48,451 nt of DNA from an uncultured bacterium (GTDB lineage Bacteria; Elusimicrobiota; Elusimicrobia; Elusimicrobiales; Elusimicrobiaceae): assembly GCA_949298795.1 (NCBI GenBank), contig CASFXV010000009.1, forward strand, positions 1 to 48,451, read 5' to 3'. A program made the position numbers and the translations under genes. Position 1 is the stretch's first letter, and each line of letters opens with the position of its first letter. Below the pieces are notes generated by a model. That model ran no database searches, was not told the origin of the DNA, and saw nothing but the letters and a program-made list of their open reading frames with translations. Below, in pieces: positions 17,148-26,092 of the stretch.

Positions 17148-18014
17148 TTATGCTTTCCTCTCACCTGATAATATAATGTTTTCCAGCAGACATGCAAGGG
17201 TTACCGGCCCCACTCCGCCCGGCACGGGGGAAACGGAGCAGCCTTTTTCCAACAAAAGCGCGGTTTGCGCGTCCCCGCATAAACCGCCTGCCGGGGTGAC
17301 ATTGGTGGCAATGTCTATAATCACGGCACCGGGCTGGGCCATATCCGCCGTTAATAAGCTGGGCTGCCCTGCCGCGCAGCAGATGAGTTGTTCATTCTGC
17401 AAGGCTTTTTTTAAGTCTGCGGTTTTGGTGTGGCAAATTTTTACCGTGGCGTTTTTGCAGGTTAATAAATGCGCCAGCGGGCGTCCCACGGTGGGGGAAC
17501 GGCCGATGACGGCGGCCTCCATACCCTGCGGGTCAATGCCGTGGTAATTAAGCAAGCGGATGACCGCCATGGCCGTGCAGGGAACAAAGCCGGGCAGGCG
17601 TTCTACGTCTTGCCACGTTTTGCATAAAAATAAATTGCCCATATTAACGTAAGACATACCGTCCACATCTTTTTGCGGGGCCAGCACGCGTTCATAGCCG
17701 CTGGCGGCTAAGTGTTCCGGCAGCGGGCGGGCGATCAAGACAGCGTCTACCTGCGGGTTTTGGGAAGACTGGGAAAGCATTTCCAAAAATTGGGCGGCCG
17801 GGGTAGCGCGTGACAAAGGAAAAACTTGCGCCTGTACGCCGGTTTTGCGTGCGGCTTCCACCTCTTTGTTTAAATAAACGTAAGCGGCATAGTCATCTGC
17901 GCAGCCGTAAGCGTAAAGGCTGATCGGGCGGCCCAGTTTTTGTTGCGCTTCCTGCGCGCGCTGCGGCAGGTTTTGGCGTATTTGTGCGGCAAGAGTTTTC
18001 CCTTCTAAAATCAT
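17148..18014 (-). CDS. folD: FolD-like methylene-THF dehydrogenase/cyclohydrolase with altered active site
   Basis: A 288-residue FolD homologue. The family normally interconverts 5,10-methylene-THF, methenyl-THF and 10-formyl-THF. Conserved parts include KDVDGM near residue 116, the Rossmann-fold IGRSPTVGRP near 170 and PVPGGVGPVT near 267. Two catalytic positions differ. Where the family has Y-x3-K this protein reads YLNKE, placing Glu at the Lys position (a Lys sits one residue earlier). The invariant QLPLP near residue 98 is ARPLP, replacing the folate-site Gln with Ala. Cyclohydrolase activity may be reduced or lost. The start follows an extended -10 box by 9 bases. A lipoprotein gene follows. 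Confidence 0.9.
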   Translation of the reverse strand: MILEGKTLAAQIRQNLPQRAQEAQQKLGRPISLYAYGCADDYAAYVYLNKEVEAARKTGVQAQVFPLSRATPAAQFLEMLSQSSQNPQVDAVLIARPLPEHLAASGYERVLAPQKDVDGMSYVNMGNLFLCKTWQDVERLPGFVPCTAMAVIRLLNYHGIDPQGMEAAVIGRSPTVGRPLAHLLTCKNATVKICHTKTADLKKALQNEQLICCAAGQPSLLTADMAQPGAVIIDIATNVTPAGGLCGDAQTALLLEKGCSVSPVPGGVGPVTLACLLENIILSGERKA

Positions 18015-18023
18015 ATATATCCT

Positions 18024-18032
18024 ATTTTAGCA
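18024..18032 (-). promoter_or_regulatory. Extended -10 promoter for folD
   Basis: On the minus strand TGCTAAAAT ends 9 bases before the folD ATG; transcription would begin within about two bases of the start codon. Confidence 0.5.
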
Positions 18033-18051
18033 AATTTAAAGTGTGCTCTAT

Positions 18052-18087
18052 AAAAAGCGCCGCACGGAGTTGTTCTCCGTGCGGCGC
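18052..18087 (-). terminator. Strong terminator at the end of the PTS-lepA operon
   Basis: A 13-base-pair GC-rich stem (18057-18069 with 18075-18087) followed on the minus strand by five T. Confidence 0.95.
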
Positions 18088-18109
18088 CTGGTCTGAAAAA
18101 CAACAGGGG

Positions 18110-19939
18110 TTATTCTTCACTTATTTTCAGCATAGAAACAAACGCTTCCTGCGGAATGTTTAAACTGCCGATGGACTTCATGCGCTTTTTGCCTTCTTTT
18201 TGTTTTTCCAGCAGTTTGCGTTTGCGGGTAATGTCCCCTCCGTAGCATTTGGCAATTACGTCTTTGCGGAAAGCGGGTATGGTTTCGCGGGCCACTATTT
18301 TGCCGTTTACGGCGGCTTGTACGGCCACTTCAAACTGCTGGCGGCCGATTAATTCTTTTAATTTGGCGCACAAGGCGCGGCCCAGGGTTTGCGCTTTGTC
18401 TTTATGAACCACTACGGACAAAGCGTCCACCGGCGTGCCGTGAAGCAAAATTTCCATCAGCACCACGTCTGCGCTTCGGAAACCGGCTACCTCATAGTCA
18501 AAAGAAGCGTATCCCTTGGAAACGGATTTTAATTTGTTGTAAAAATCGATAACCATTTCCCCCATGGGCATTTCATACTTTACGATCACGCGCTGGTTGG
18601 AAAGGTGGTCTAAATTCATAAACACGCCGCGTTTTTCTTTTAACAGGGTCATAACGCCGTCCATAAACTCCACCGGGGTAACGATGGTAATGTGAATGAC
18701 GGGTTCTTTAATGTCTATAATATCCCCGTACGGAGGGAAATTGGCCGGGTTGTCTATAATTTTATAGCCCGGGTCGTCCGGCGCGTCCGGCAGGGCGGAA
18801 AGCTCCTGCGGGTGCGTTTTGCGCGGGGTGAATTTAACGTGATACACCACGTTGGGCGCGGTGGCGATTAAAGATAAATTAAACTCCCGCTCCAGGCGTT
18901 CTTTTACAATTTCTATATGCAAAATGCCCATAAACCCCAAACGAAAACCAAACCCCAGCGCTTTGGAAGTTTCGCTTTGGTAGTGGAAAGAAGAGTCTGA
19001 CAAATTTAATTTTTCCAGTGCGGTGCGCAGGAGGGGAAAGTCCGTCGTTTCCACCGGGAAAATGCTGGCAAACACCACGGGTTTGGCGTCTTCATACCCG
19101 GGCAGCGGGGTTTGGGCCGGGCGTTCGGCCAGGGTAACGGTGTCGCCCACTTTTACTTGGTGAATGTCTTTAATGCCGGCCACCAAATAGCCTACTTCGC
19201 CCGCGCTTAGTTTTTCGCCTTTGTGCAATTGTTTAGGGGTCATAAAACCCAGCTCTTCCACTTTGTAAGAAGCGCCGGAAGACATAAAGCGTATGGTTTG
19301 GCCCGGTTTTACGCTTCCGTCCACCAAGCGCACGTACATGATAACGCCGCGGAACGGATCGTAAAAAGAATCAAAAATAAGCGCGCGCAGGGGGGCGTTT
19401 ACGTCCCCGGACGGGGCAGGAATATCGGTAATAATGCGGTCCAGCAGGTGCTCAATGCCCAGGCCGGTTTTGGCGCTGACGCGTTCGGCCTCTATTGGCT
19501 CGCCCAAAATATCCCACAGTTGTTCTTCGGACGCGTCCGCGTCCGATTGGGACAAATCCACCTTGTTCATTACCGGGATAATGGTCAGCCCCAGCTTTTT
19601 AGCCAAATGGGCGTGGGCCACCGTTTGCGCTTCTACCCCTTGAGAAGCGTCCACCAGCAGCAGTACGCCCTCGCACGCGCGCAGCGAACGGGCCACCTCA
19701 TAAGAAAAATCCACATGGCCGGGGGTGTCAATTAAATTTAAAATATAGTCTTTGTATTGAATGCGCACCGCTTTGGCTTTAATGGTAATGCCGCGTTCGC
19801 GCTCTAAGTCCATACCGTCTAACAGCTGGGCTTGCATTTTGCGCTTGGGTACGGTGCCGGTGTCTTCCAAAATACGGTCAGAAAGGGTGGTTTTGCCGTG
19901 GTCTATGTGGGCAACTATGGAAAAATTACGAATCTTCAT
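18110..19939 (-). CDS. lepA: Elongation factor 4 (LepA)
   Basis: A 609-residue translational GTPase that acts on stalled or mistranslocated ribosomes and in ribosome assembly. G1 AHIDHGKTT is at residues 10-18, G2 RGITIKAKA near 50, G3 DTPGHVDF near 77, and G4 NKVD near 130. The LepA-specific C-terminal domain is complete, with the conserved RKRKLLEKQKEGKKRMK tract before the end. Length matches the family. It is the last gene of the long minus-strand operon and overlaps ptsI by 14 bases, so its translation is coupled to Enzyme I. Confidence 0.98.
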   Translation of the reverse strand: MKIRNFSIVAHIDHGKTTLSDRILEDTGTVPKRKMQAQLLDGMDLERERGITIKAKAVRIQYKDYILNLIDTPGHVDFSYEVARSLRACEGVLLLVDASQGVEAQTVAHAHLAKKLGLTIIPVMNKVDLSQSDADASEEQLWDILGEPIEAERVSAKTGLGIEHLLDRIITDIPAPSGDVNAPLRALIFDSFYDPFRGVIMYVRLVDGSVKPGQTIRFMSSGASYKVEELGFMTPKQLHKGEKLSAGEVGYLVAGIKDIHQVKVGDTVTLAERPAQTPLPGYEDAKPVVFASIFPVETTDFPLLRTALEKLNLSDSSFHYQSETSKALGFGFRLGFMGILHIEIVKERLEREFNLSLIATAPNVVYHVKFTPRKTHPQELSALPDAPDDPGYKIIDNPANFPPYGDIIDIKEPVIHITIVTPVEFMDGVMTLLKEKRGVFMNLDHLSNQRVIVKYEMPMGEMVIDFYNKLKSVSKGYASFDYEVAGFRSADVVLMEILLHGTPVDALSVVVHKDKAQTLGRALCAKLKELIGRQQFEVAVQAAVNGKIVARETIPAFRKDVIAKCYGGDITRKRKLLEKQKEGKKRMKSIGSLNIPQEAFVSMLKISEE

Positions 19940-21665
19940 CTTTGTTTTGCTCTATTAAATTGCGTATCTCGTCCGAACTTCCCATCAGCAACGCCGCTTG
20001 GGCCATGTCGGAGCAGGTTTCAAAATTTAAATTGCGTATATTGTTTTTAACGCGTAAAAACATACGCGGGGTAACGGAAAGGGCGTCTATTTCCAACCCC
20101 AATAAAAGCGGCAGCATTTTAGCGTCTGAGGCTAACTCCCCGCAAATGCTTGCTTTTTTGCCGCGTTTGTGCGCGGTTTGGATAATGAGGTTTAACGTGC
20201 GGATCACGGCCGGGTGGCACGGATCATACATGTGGGCCACTTCTTGGTTGACGCGGTCTACCGCTATTAAATATTGTATCAAGTCATTAGTGCCTATGGA
20301 AATAAAATCCAAAAAACCAATCATCCCGTCCAGCGCCATGGCGGCGGCGGGCACTTCTATCATGGCGCCCAGCGCCACTTTGTTAACGGGTTTTTTACCT
20401 TCTTTTTCCAGCTCTTGCAGGGCTTGGTTAAAGGCGCTTCTTACGTGGCGTACTTCTTCTACGCTTGATACCATGGGTATCATAATGCGTATTTGGGCGG
20501 GCACTTCGCACGCGGTGCGCAAAATGGCGCACAGCTGCGTATGCAGAAGTTCCGGGTTTTTAAGCAGCAGCCGCACCCCGCGGCAGCCCATAAATGGGTT
20601 TTGTTCTTGGTCAAATTCGTCCAGCGGAAACTGGGGCATTTTGTCCCCGCCTAAGTCCGCCAGGCGGATGGTGGCGGGGCGCATGTCAAAGCGTTTGGCT
20701 ACGGACAGATACATGCGGTGCTGGTCTTCCTCGCTGGGTGGGGTGGGGGTATTCATAAATAAAAATTCCGTACGCAGCAGGCCCAGCCCGTCCGTAATTA
20801 ATTTTTTGTTTTCTTTGGTGTCGGTGCGGGGGTCATAATTTACAAAAAGTTTTAACGGGTGCCCGTCCTGCGTGATGACAGGCAAATGGTTAATGGTTTT
20901 TAACAGGGCTTCCGCTTTTTTGTTTTCTTTTTGTATCTTTTTGTAATTGGCCAGGGTGTAGCGGTCCGGGTTGATAATCAGGAGGCCGTTGTCCCCGTCT
21001 ACAATGACCGTGTCGTCTTTTTGAACCTGTTTGGCCGCGCTGGAAAGCCCCACCACCGCCGGCATTTTAAGGCTTTGGGCCAAAATAGCCGTGTGGCTGG
21101 TTTTGCCGCCTACGTCCGTGCAGAAACCAAGCACCTGGTTTTCCTGCAGGTTGATGGTGTCTGACGGATAGAGCGTATGCGCTATTAAAACGGAAGGTTT
21201 TTTGATAGAGGCTAAAAACTCGCCTTTGTCCGCTTCTAAATTTTTAGCCAGGCGCTTGCCTACGTCAAATACGTCGTTGCGGCGTTCTTTAAAAAAAGGG
21301 TCTTCTATTTTTTCAAAACTGGCGGCCAGTTCCTGCAAGGTTAAAAATACGGCGGCTTGGGCGCTTAGGTGTTCGTCCTTTATTTTTTTGCGTACGGAAT
21401 CATACAGGCTGGGGTCTTGCAAAATCAGTTTATGGGTGGACATCAGCTGGGCGTATTCCTGCCCTAAGGTGGCCAGGACTTTCTTTTCACAGCTGTCCAG
21501 TTCGCGCATGGTTTTATCCATGGCGGTTTTCATTTTGGAAAGCTCCGCTTTTACTGCGGCCGGGTCTATGTATTGGCGGGTGACGGCGAACGAATCCCCC
21601 GGCAATATCACGGCCGGGCCGATGGCTACACCGGGGCTTGCGCCCACCCCTTTTAATACAAACAT
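19926..21665 (-). CDS. ptsI: PTS Enzyme I (PEP-protein phosphotransferase)
   Basis: A 579-residue Enzyme I, which autophosphorylates from phosphoenolpyruvate and passes the phosphate to HPr. The phospho-His lies in GGKTSHTAI near residue 188. The PEP-binding barrel shows GLLRTEFLF near 300, GCRGVRLLL near 360, and the catalytic Cys in ASICGE near 520. I start at the ATG at 21665, with AAGGGG upstream and the standard VLKGVGASPGVAIG opening; the longer frame to 21746 overlaps ptsH. The gene lies between ptsH and lepA. Confidence 0.96.
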   Translation of the reverse strand: MFVLKGVGASPGVAIGPAVILPGDSFAVTRQYIDPAAVKAELSKMKTAMDKTMRELDSCEKKVLATLGQEYAQLMSTHKLILQDPSLYDSVRKKIKDEHLSAQAAVFLTLQELAASFEKIEDPFFKERRNDVFDVGKRLAKNLEADKGEFLASIKKPSVLIAHTLYPSDTINLQENQVLGFCTDVGGKTSHTAILAQSLKMPAVVGLSSAAKQVQKDDTVIVDGDNGLLIINPDRYTLANYKKIQKENKKAEALLKTINHLPVITQDGHPLKLFVNYDPRTDTKENKKLITDGLGLLRTEFLFMNTPTPPSEEDQHRMYLSVAKRFDMRPATIRLADLGGDKMPQFPLDEFDQEQNPFMGCRGVRLLLKNPELLHTQLCAILRTACEVPAQIRIMIPMVSSVEEVRHVRSAFNQALQELEKEGKKPVNKVALGAMIEVPAAAMALDGMIGFLDFISIGTNDLIQYLIAVDRVNQEVAHMYDPCHPAVIRTLNLIIQTAHKRGKKASICGELASDAKMLPLLLGLEIDALSVTPRMFLRVKNNIRNLNFETCSDMAQAALLMGSSDEIRNLIEQNKDEDS

Positions 21666-21675
21666 GATTTCCCCT

Positions 21676-21945
21676 TTAGAAGTCTTCGTTAAATTTATTG
21701 TTAAAAAGTTCGGCAATCGCTTCCGCCGCTTGGCGTTCGTCTTCACCGTCTGTAGTTAAACGGACGGACGAACCGTACTCCGCCGCCAGCATCATAACGC
21801 CCATAATGCTTTTGGCGTTTACTTCCACGTCGTCTTTGGCTATTTTTACTTCACAAGAAAATTCCCCGGCTTTTTGGGCAATCATAGCCGCCGGCCTGGC
21901 GTGCAGGCCCAGCCGATTGGAAATTTTGATGTCTTTTTTTATCAC
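21676..21945 (-). CDS. ptsH: HPr phosphocarrier protein
   Basis: An 89-residue HPr. His15 in GLHARPAA receives phosphate from Enzyme I and passes it to EIIA. Ser46 in AKSIMGVMML is the site modified by HprK, whose gene lies in the same operon, so both activities are likely. It starts with GTG, with AAGGGG about 10 bases upstream. It sits 15 bases after the EIID gene and 10 before ptsI. Length and helix pattern are normal. Confidence 0.96.
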   Translation of the reverse strand: MIKKDIKISNRLGLHARPAAMIAQKAGEFSCEVKIAKDDVEVNAKSIMGVMMLAAEYGSSVRLTTDGEDERQAAEAIAELFNNKFNEDF

Positions 21946-21960
21946 CTGTTTTACCCCTTG

Positions 21961-22782
21961 TTATAAATAACACGCAATACTGAAAATTATTACCGCCGCT
22001 ATATATAAATACATGTTGGGCACTTTTAGTTTGCGGGTTAGAAAGCTGATCATTACAAAAAATAAAACCAATACGGCGCGGGTAATAAAATATAAATTCA
22101 GTTCTATGTTTTTAAAATAATGGTATACGCCAAACAAAATCAGCCCTGTCGTTAAAATCAGGCCGATATGTTTTGCATAGTAAATGGTTTTATTCCAGTC
22201 AAACTTGGTAAGGCCGAAACAGGTTTTTTCGTCTGAATTATAAGCGATGGTAATCCCCTGCCATTTTACAAACAAGGCCACGCTGTTATATACAAAAAAC
22301 GCAACCGCCCCCGCGCAAAGCGCGTCAAACACCAGCGGGTTTTCCAAAAGTTCTATTTCAAAAAAGTTGACTCCCAAACACAGCCAAATAAAAATGGCAA
22401 GCAAAAGCGTCAGCGGTTTGAGTGTACCCCAAAAAAGCCGGTCCCCAATGGAGGCGGCCGTAATGGATAAGCCCCTGCGCGCGGAAGTCCATTCCGTTAC
22501 TTGCTCTTTAAAATCTGTAACGGATTTGGCCTGCGCCACGGATTCTTCTTTCTTGGCCAGGGCTCCTATGCAAAAGGACGCCATAACCGGCTGGGTGTTA
22601 AAATTGTCCAAATACCGCGTAATAACCGCCGGAAGGGCCTCTTGGTCCTGTTTATATAGCTTGCGTAAAAACGGCAGCATAATAAACGTAAGGCCCACAT
22701 TTTGGTATTTCACAAAGTTCCAGCCGGTTTGCAGGAAAAACGAGCGTAAGAACAAGCGTAAGTGCATGGAGAAATTCATCAT
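21961..22782 (-). CDS. PTS mannose-family EIID membrane component
   Basis: A 273-residue EIID subunit of a mannose/fructose/sorbose-type permease. The amphipathic N-terminal region has the typical FLQTGWNFVKYQNVGL motif near 17-32, then a soluble helical stretch with FNTQPVMASF, then helices near 120-150, 165-180, 200-225, 230-245 and 255-272. With EIIC it forms the membrane channel. The start lacks a clear ribosome-binding site and is probably coupled to EIIC, which ends 6 bases earlier. Sugar specificity cannot be read. Confidence 0.9.
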   Translation of the reverse strand: MMNFSMHLRLFLRSFFLQTGWNFVKYQNVGLTFIMLPFLRKLYKQDQEALPAVITRYLDNFNTQPVMASFCIGALAKKEESVAQAKSVTDFKEQVTEWTSARRGLSITAASIGDRLFWGTLKPLTLLLAIFIWLCLGVNFFEIELLENPLVFDALCAGAVAFFVYNSVALFVKWQGITIAYNSDEKTCFGLTKFDWNKTIYYAKHIGLILTTGLILFGVYHYFKNIELNLYFITRAVLVLFFVMISFLTRKLKVPNMYLYIAAVIIFSIACYL

Positions 22783-22788
22783 GGGAGG

Positions 22789-23394
22789 TTACCTCGTTTT
22801 CAAGCGGAAGGCCGGAATTAAAGTGGCCAAGCCAATCCACGGCACCGCCATATACGCAAATTTAAACGCGGCGTACATTTTTAACGGAATGTAGGCCACG
22901 ATGTTGTACATTAATTGGGTGCAAACCCAAGCGCAGACGGAAATAAAAATTAAATTAAGCAAAAATGCCGATATAATAAGCATAATGACCGTGCGGGAAA
23001 AAGCCCCCGGGCGCGCGGTGGCGTTTTTTTCTAAAAACACCATCCATTTAAAACGGGCTTTGCGCATCCATTTGTCCAGTTGCCCGTAGGCTATGCCCGC
23101 TATAACGCCCAGAAAGAAACCAAAATACAGCTCTATTCCCAGGGAATACAAAATCATGGGGATGGCCGCGCACATTACGCCGCTGGGGGGGATAATACCC
23201 CCTAACGGGGAAATGTCGGCAAATAACAGTTCCGTAAACACGCCTACTTGAATGCCGGCCATAATGTCTCCCGTAATAAGCCCAAACAAGGGGCCGGCAA
23301 TTATGGGCCGGGAAAAAGAAAGCTGCCCCACGTATGTAGTGTCCAGCTCCAGCAATGCGGCTAAAATGCAAAGAAGAACGATGGCTGTGGTCAT
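22789..23394 (-). CDS. PTS mannose-family EIIC membrane component (short)
   Basis: A 201-residue EIIC, the sugar-translocating membrane subunit. Recognisable is the RPIIAGPLFGLITGDIMAGI stretch near residue 29, followed by a long hydrophobic segment with PPSG. Typical EIIC proteins of this family are about 230-265 residues; this one has fewer C-terminal residues, so a late helix may be missing or shortened. The frame is intact with no sign of frameshift. Its ATG overlaps the EIIB stop by 4 bases. Confidence 0.88.
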   Translation of the reverse strand: MTTAIVLLCILAALLELDTTYVGQLSFSRPIIAGPLFGLITGDIMAGIQVGVFTELLFADISPLGGIIPPSGVMCAAIPMILYSLGIELYFGFFLGVIAGIAYGQLDKWMRKARFKWMVFLEKNATARPGAFSRTVIMLIISAFLLNLIFISVCAWVCTQLMYNIVAYIPLKMYAAFKFAYMAVPWIGLATLIPAFRLKTR

Positions 23395-23858
23395 GGAATG
23401 ACTCCCTCCAGCGAGATGGACTTGGCATTTGGCACCGCGCGGGTTTCTATGTTTAGCCCCAATGTTTTGAAAATGGAAAGAAGGCGTTTGTCTTGGTCAT
23501 CTAAAAAAACATTATCGTCCAGCTTTTGCGCGCCCTTTTTAAAGTGCATGCCGCCTATATTAAGGGATTTTACTTTTAGGCCGTCTTCCAACAGAGGCAT
23601 AATATCCTGCAAAGAGGCCGCCAACAAAAAAATGTTTTTAGCGGAATTTTCTATATATTGTTTGCAGCGGTTGCTTTCCAGTACGGTCAGTTCATATTCA
23701 TACGGCAGACACAGCCGCAACAGCCCTTTGTTGACGAGAGCCTTCCCTTTCCCTGTACACGGGATGAGAATTTCGTCCACATTCAGTTCCGGCAGCCAAG
23801 CTTGCACAATTTGCCCGTGGATTAACCGGTCGTCCACACGCGCGAATACAATAGGCAT
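23391..23858 (-). CDS. PTS mannose-family EIIB component
   Basis: A 155-residue cytoplasmic EIIB. The phospho-His is His14 in ARVDDRLIHGQI, the family signature. It accepts phosphate from EIIA and gives it to the sugar during transport through EIIC/EIID. Length is standard. It overlaps the EIIA stop by 1 base and the EIIC start by 4 bases, so the transport subunits are translationally coupled. Confidence 0.94.
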   Translation of the reverse strand: MPIVFARVDDRLIHGQIVQAWLPELNVDEILIPCTGKGKALVNKGLLRLCLPYEYELTVLESNRCKQYIENSAKNIFLLAASLQDIMPLLEDGLKVKSLNIGGMHFKKGAQKLDDNVFLDDQDKRLLSIFKTLGLNIETRAVPNAKSISLEGVIP

Positions 23859-24262
23859 TATAATCCTTTAATTAACAGTTCCGTTGCGTTAATGACGGCG
23901 CGTTTTCCGTCCGCCTCTATTTTTTCCGCCAATTCTTTTGCGGAAAGTTTTTTGCGGTTGTTTACCGCCGTCAACAACATGCTTAAATTCAACCCCGTAA
24001 TGACGTTGCATTTAGGGTTGTCTTTGCTGGCGGTAAGGGATATGTTGGTGGCGCTGCCGCCAAAAATATCGGTTAAAATAACGGCGCCTTCCGGGCTGTC
24101 TTTTAACATTTCTTTTAGCTTGGCGGATTCTTTTTCCACCGACGCGGCCGCCGTAATGGACAACGTTTCAAAATCTTCCGGCGTTTTGCCGATGATTTGT
24201 GACGTTGTATTTAACAGCTCTTGGGCTAAATTGCCATGGGTGACTAAAATAATTTTTACCAT
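23858..24262 (-). CDS. PTS mannose-family EIIA component
   Basis: A 134-residue EIIA domain of the mannose family. His9 in LVTHGNLAQELL is the phosphorylation site, and DIFGGSATNIS near residue 65 is typical. It takes phosphate from HPr. It follows rapZ by 2 bases and overlaps the EIIB gene by 1. In many proteobacteria the corresponding operon keeps only EIIA; here EIIB, EIIC and EIID are also present, so transport is likely rather than regulation alone. Confidence 0.94.
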   Translation of the reverse strand: MVKIILVTHGNLAQELLNTTSQIIGKTPEDFETLSITAAASVEKESAKLKEMLKDSPEGAVILTDIFGGSATNISLTASKDNPKCNVITGLNLSMLLTAVNNRKKLSAKELAEKIEADGKRAVINATELLIKGL

Positions 24263-24264
24263 AA

Positions 24265-25119
24265 TTAAAGTCCTATATCCCTGTGAAATTCGGAAGCGGT
24301 CAGCCCGGCTTTTCTAAGCCGTTCCGCCAGTTCATGCGCCATAAACACGCTGCGGTGTTTGCCGCCCGTACAGCCCATGGCGATGGTCAGATAGCTTTTC
24401 CCTTCCTTTATATATTTTGGTATCAAATATTTGATAAGTTCCGCAAATTTTTCCGCAAATTCTTTGGTTTCTTTGAAAGATAAAATATAGTCTTGCACGG
24501 GTTTGTCCAGCCCGGTTTTTTCTTTTAATTCCGGCACATAATACGGGTTGGGAAGAAAGCGCACGTCCATCACGATATCGCAATCTTTTAAAATGCCGTG
24601 TTTGAAACCAAAAGACACCACGGAAATCTGCATGTCCCCTTCCCGTTTGGATTCCAATAAAATGGAAAGTTTTTCTTTTAATTCCCCCAGTTTTAAATCA
24701 GACGTGTCTATTACTTTGTCCGCCAGTATTTGAATGGGGGACAATATCTCCCGTTCGTGGGAAATGGCCGCCGCCAATTTTTTGTGTATGGGGTGTTTGT
24801 GTTTGGTTTCCGAAAAACGGCGTATAAGGCATTCGTCCGCCGCGTCTAAGAAAATTACTTTGGGGGCAAAGTCGTTTCGGCCCAGCGCTTGCAGCATTTT
24901 GGGCATGTCTTTTAAACTTTCCCCTTCGCGCACGTCTATACCCAGGGCGATGTTTTGTAGATCTTCGCGCCCCAGAACATATTTAATGAAATCTTTAAAC
25001 AGAGCCAAAGGCAGGTTGTCTACGCAATAGAAACCAAAATCCCCAAAAATTTTAAGCGCTTGGGATTTGCCCGCCCCGCTCATGCCGGTAATAATAAAAA
25101 GTTTGCGTTTATTTGTCAT
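24265..25119 (-). CDS. rapZ: RapZ-family nucleotide-binding regulator
   Basis: A 284-residue RapZ (YvcJ) homologue. Walker A GMSGAGKS is at residues 12-19, followed by the CVDNLP motif near 32; the C-terminal domain carries [20 protein letters not shown] near 250, which in E. coli RapZ binds RNA and amino-sugar phosphate. In E. coli it adapts RNase E to a small RNA controlling glucosamine-6-phosphate synthase; the target here is unknown. Its start overlaps the hprK stop by 11 bases, the usual hprK-rapZ pairing. Confidence 0.95.
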   Translation of the reverse strand: MTNKRKLFIITGMSGAGKSQALKIFGDFGFYCVDNLPLALFKDFIKYVLGREDLQNIALGIDVREGESLKDMPKMLQALGRNDFAPKVIFLDAADECLIRRFSETKHKHPIHKKLAAAISHEREILSPIQILADKVIDTSDLKLGELKEKLSILLESKREGDMQISVVSFGFKHGILKDCDIVMDVRFLPNPYYVPELKEKTGLDKPVQDYILSFKETKEFAEKFAELIKYLIPKYIKEGKSYLTIAMGCTGGKHRSVFMAHELAERLRKAGLTASEFHRDIGL

Positions 25120-26065
25120 GTTCTTGCGCCGTTTTTTTCATGCGGTCCAGAATTTTTTGGCTGAATTCTTTGGCCGAGAATATCCCCTGTGATTTTAACC
25201 GCTGGTTTAAAGCGGCCACTTCTATCAACACCGCCAGGTTGCGCCCCGGGGTTACCGGCAGCGTCATGGAGGGGACGTCTACCCCTAAAATGGTGGTGGT
25301 GTTTTGTTCCACGCCAAGCCGGTCCAACCCGGTTTTTTGCGGCGGGGTGAGCACCACTTCCAACTCAATATTCATTTCATCTAACGTAGAACCTACCCCA
25401 AATAACAGTTCCACGTCAATAATACCCAGCCCCCGTACTTCCATGTAATGCTTTAGCATAGCCGGGCAGGAACCTACTAAAAAGCGCCCCCAGCGGGCTT
25501 GCACTTCCACCACGTCATCGGCTACTAAAATATGCCCGCGTTTGATGAGTTCCAGGGCGCATTCACTCTTGCCAATACCTGCCCCGCCGCGGATTAACAC
25601 CCCTATGCCGCTTACTCCCACCAGTACCCCGTGAATATGCGTAACAGGAGAGAGTTTTTCATCCAAAAATAAAGAAAACTCCGACATAAATGCCGAAGAA
25701 TCCATAGTGGTTTTTAACAGGGGAACGTCCGCGCTTAGGCAGGCTTTTTTTACCGCGGGAAGCGGGTCCAAATCCGCCGCCATAATAACGCAGGGCACGT
25801 TGCCCTCGCTAAGCATTTTGGTGATGTTGTTTCTTAACTTGGTTTTATTTTCCCGCAGGCAGTAAGCGTGTTCCCCGCGGCCGAATACTTGCACGGAATT
25901 GGCGCGGAAATTATCCAAATGCCCGCATAAAGCCAGCCCCGGGCGGTTTACGCTGGTGTGCGTGATTTCCCGGTGGATGTATCTTTTCCCGCAGACCAGC
26001 TCCAGGTTAAGGCGTTTAACCTGGAGCAGTTCTGACACGGTGACTGATTTGGTAAATTCCGCTAT
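25109..26065 (-). CDS. hprK: HPr kinase/phosphorylase, possible AUA start
   Basis: HprK phosphorylates and dephosphorylates HPr at Ser46. From the first standard start, the GTG at 26038, Walker [10 protein letters not shown] is at 151-159, the catalytic HIHG near 134-137, and the signature [15 protein letters not shown] near 205. That GTG has no ribosome-binding site and cuts into what looks like the first beta-strand (KSVTVSELL). Nine codons upstream, the ATA at 26063-26065 has GGAGG (26073-26077) exactly 7 bases away, and the extra residues continue the normal N-terminus. I annotate to 26065 but the true start could be the GTG. It follows hpf by about 27 bases. Confidence 0.93.
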   Translation of the reverse strand: MAEFTKSVTVSELLQVKRLNLELVCGKRYIHREITHTSVNRPGLALCGHLDNFRANSVQVFGRGEHAYCLRENKTKLRNNITKMLSEGNVPCVIMAADLDPLPAVKKACLSADVPLLKTTMDSSAFMSEFSLFLDEKLSPVTHIHGVLVGVSGIGVLIRGGAGIGKSECALELIKRGHILVADDVVEVQARWGRFLVGSCPAMLKHYMEVRGLGIIDVELLFGVGSTLDEMNIELEVVLTPPQKTGLDRLGVEQNTTTILGVDVPSMTLPVTPGRNLAVLIEVAALNQRLKSQGIFSAKEFSQKILDRMKKTAQEHDK

Positions 26066-26092
26066 AACTCCGCCTCCCGGTTTAATACCGGT

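Noticed and set aside
19942..20838. A 298-codon plus-strand frame opposite ptsI
   Set aside because: Antisense shadow of a strongly conserved enzyme; no recognisable motif or promoter.
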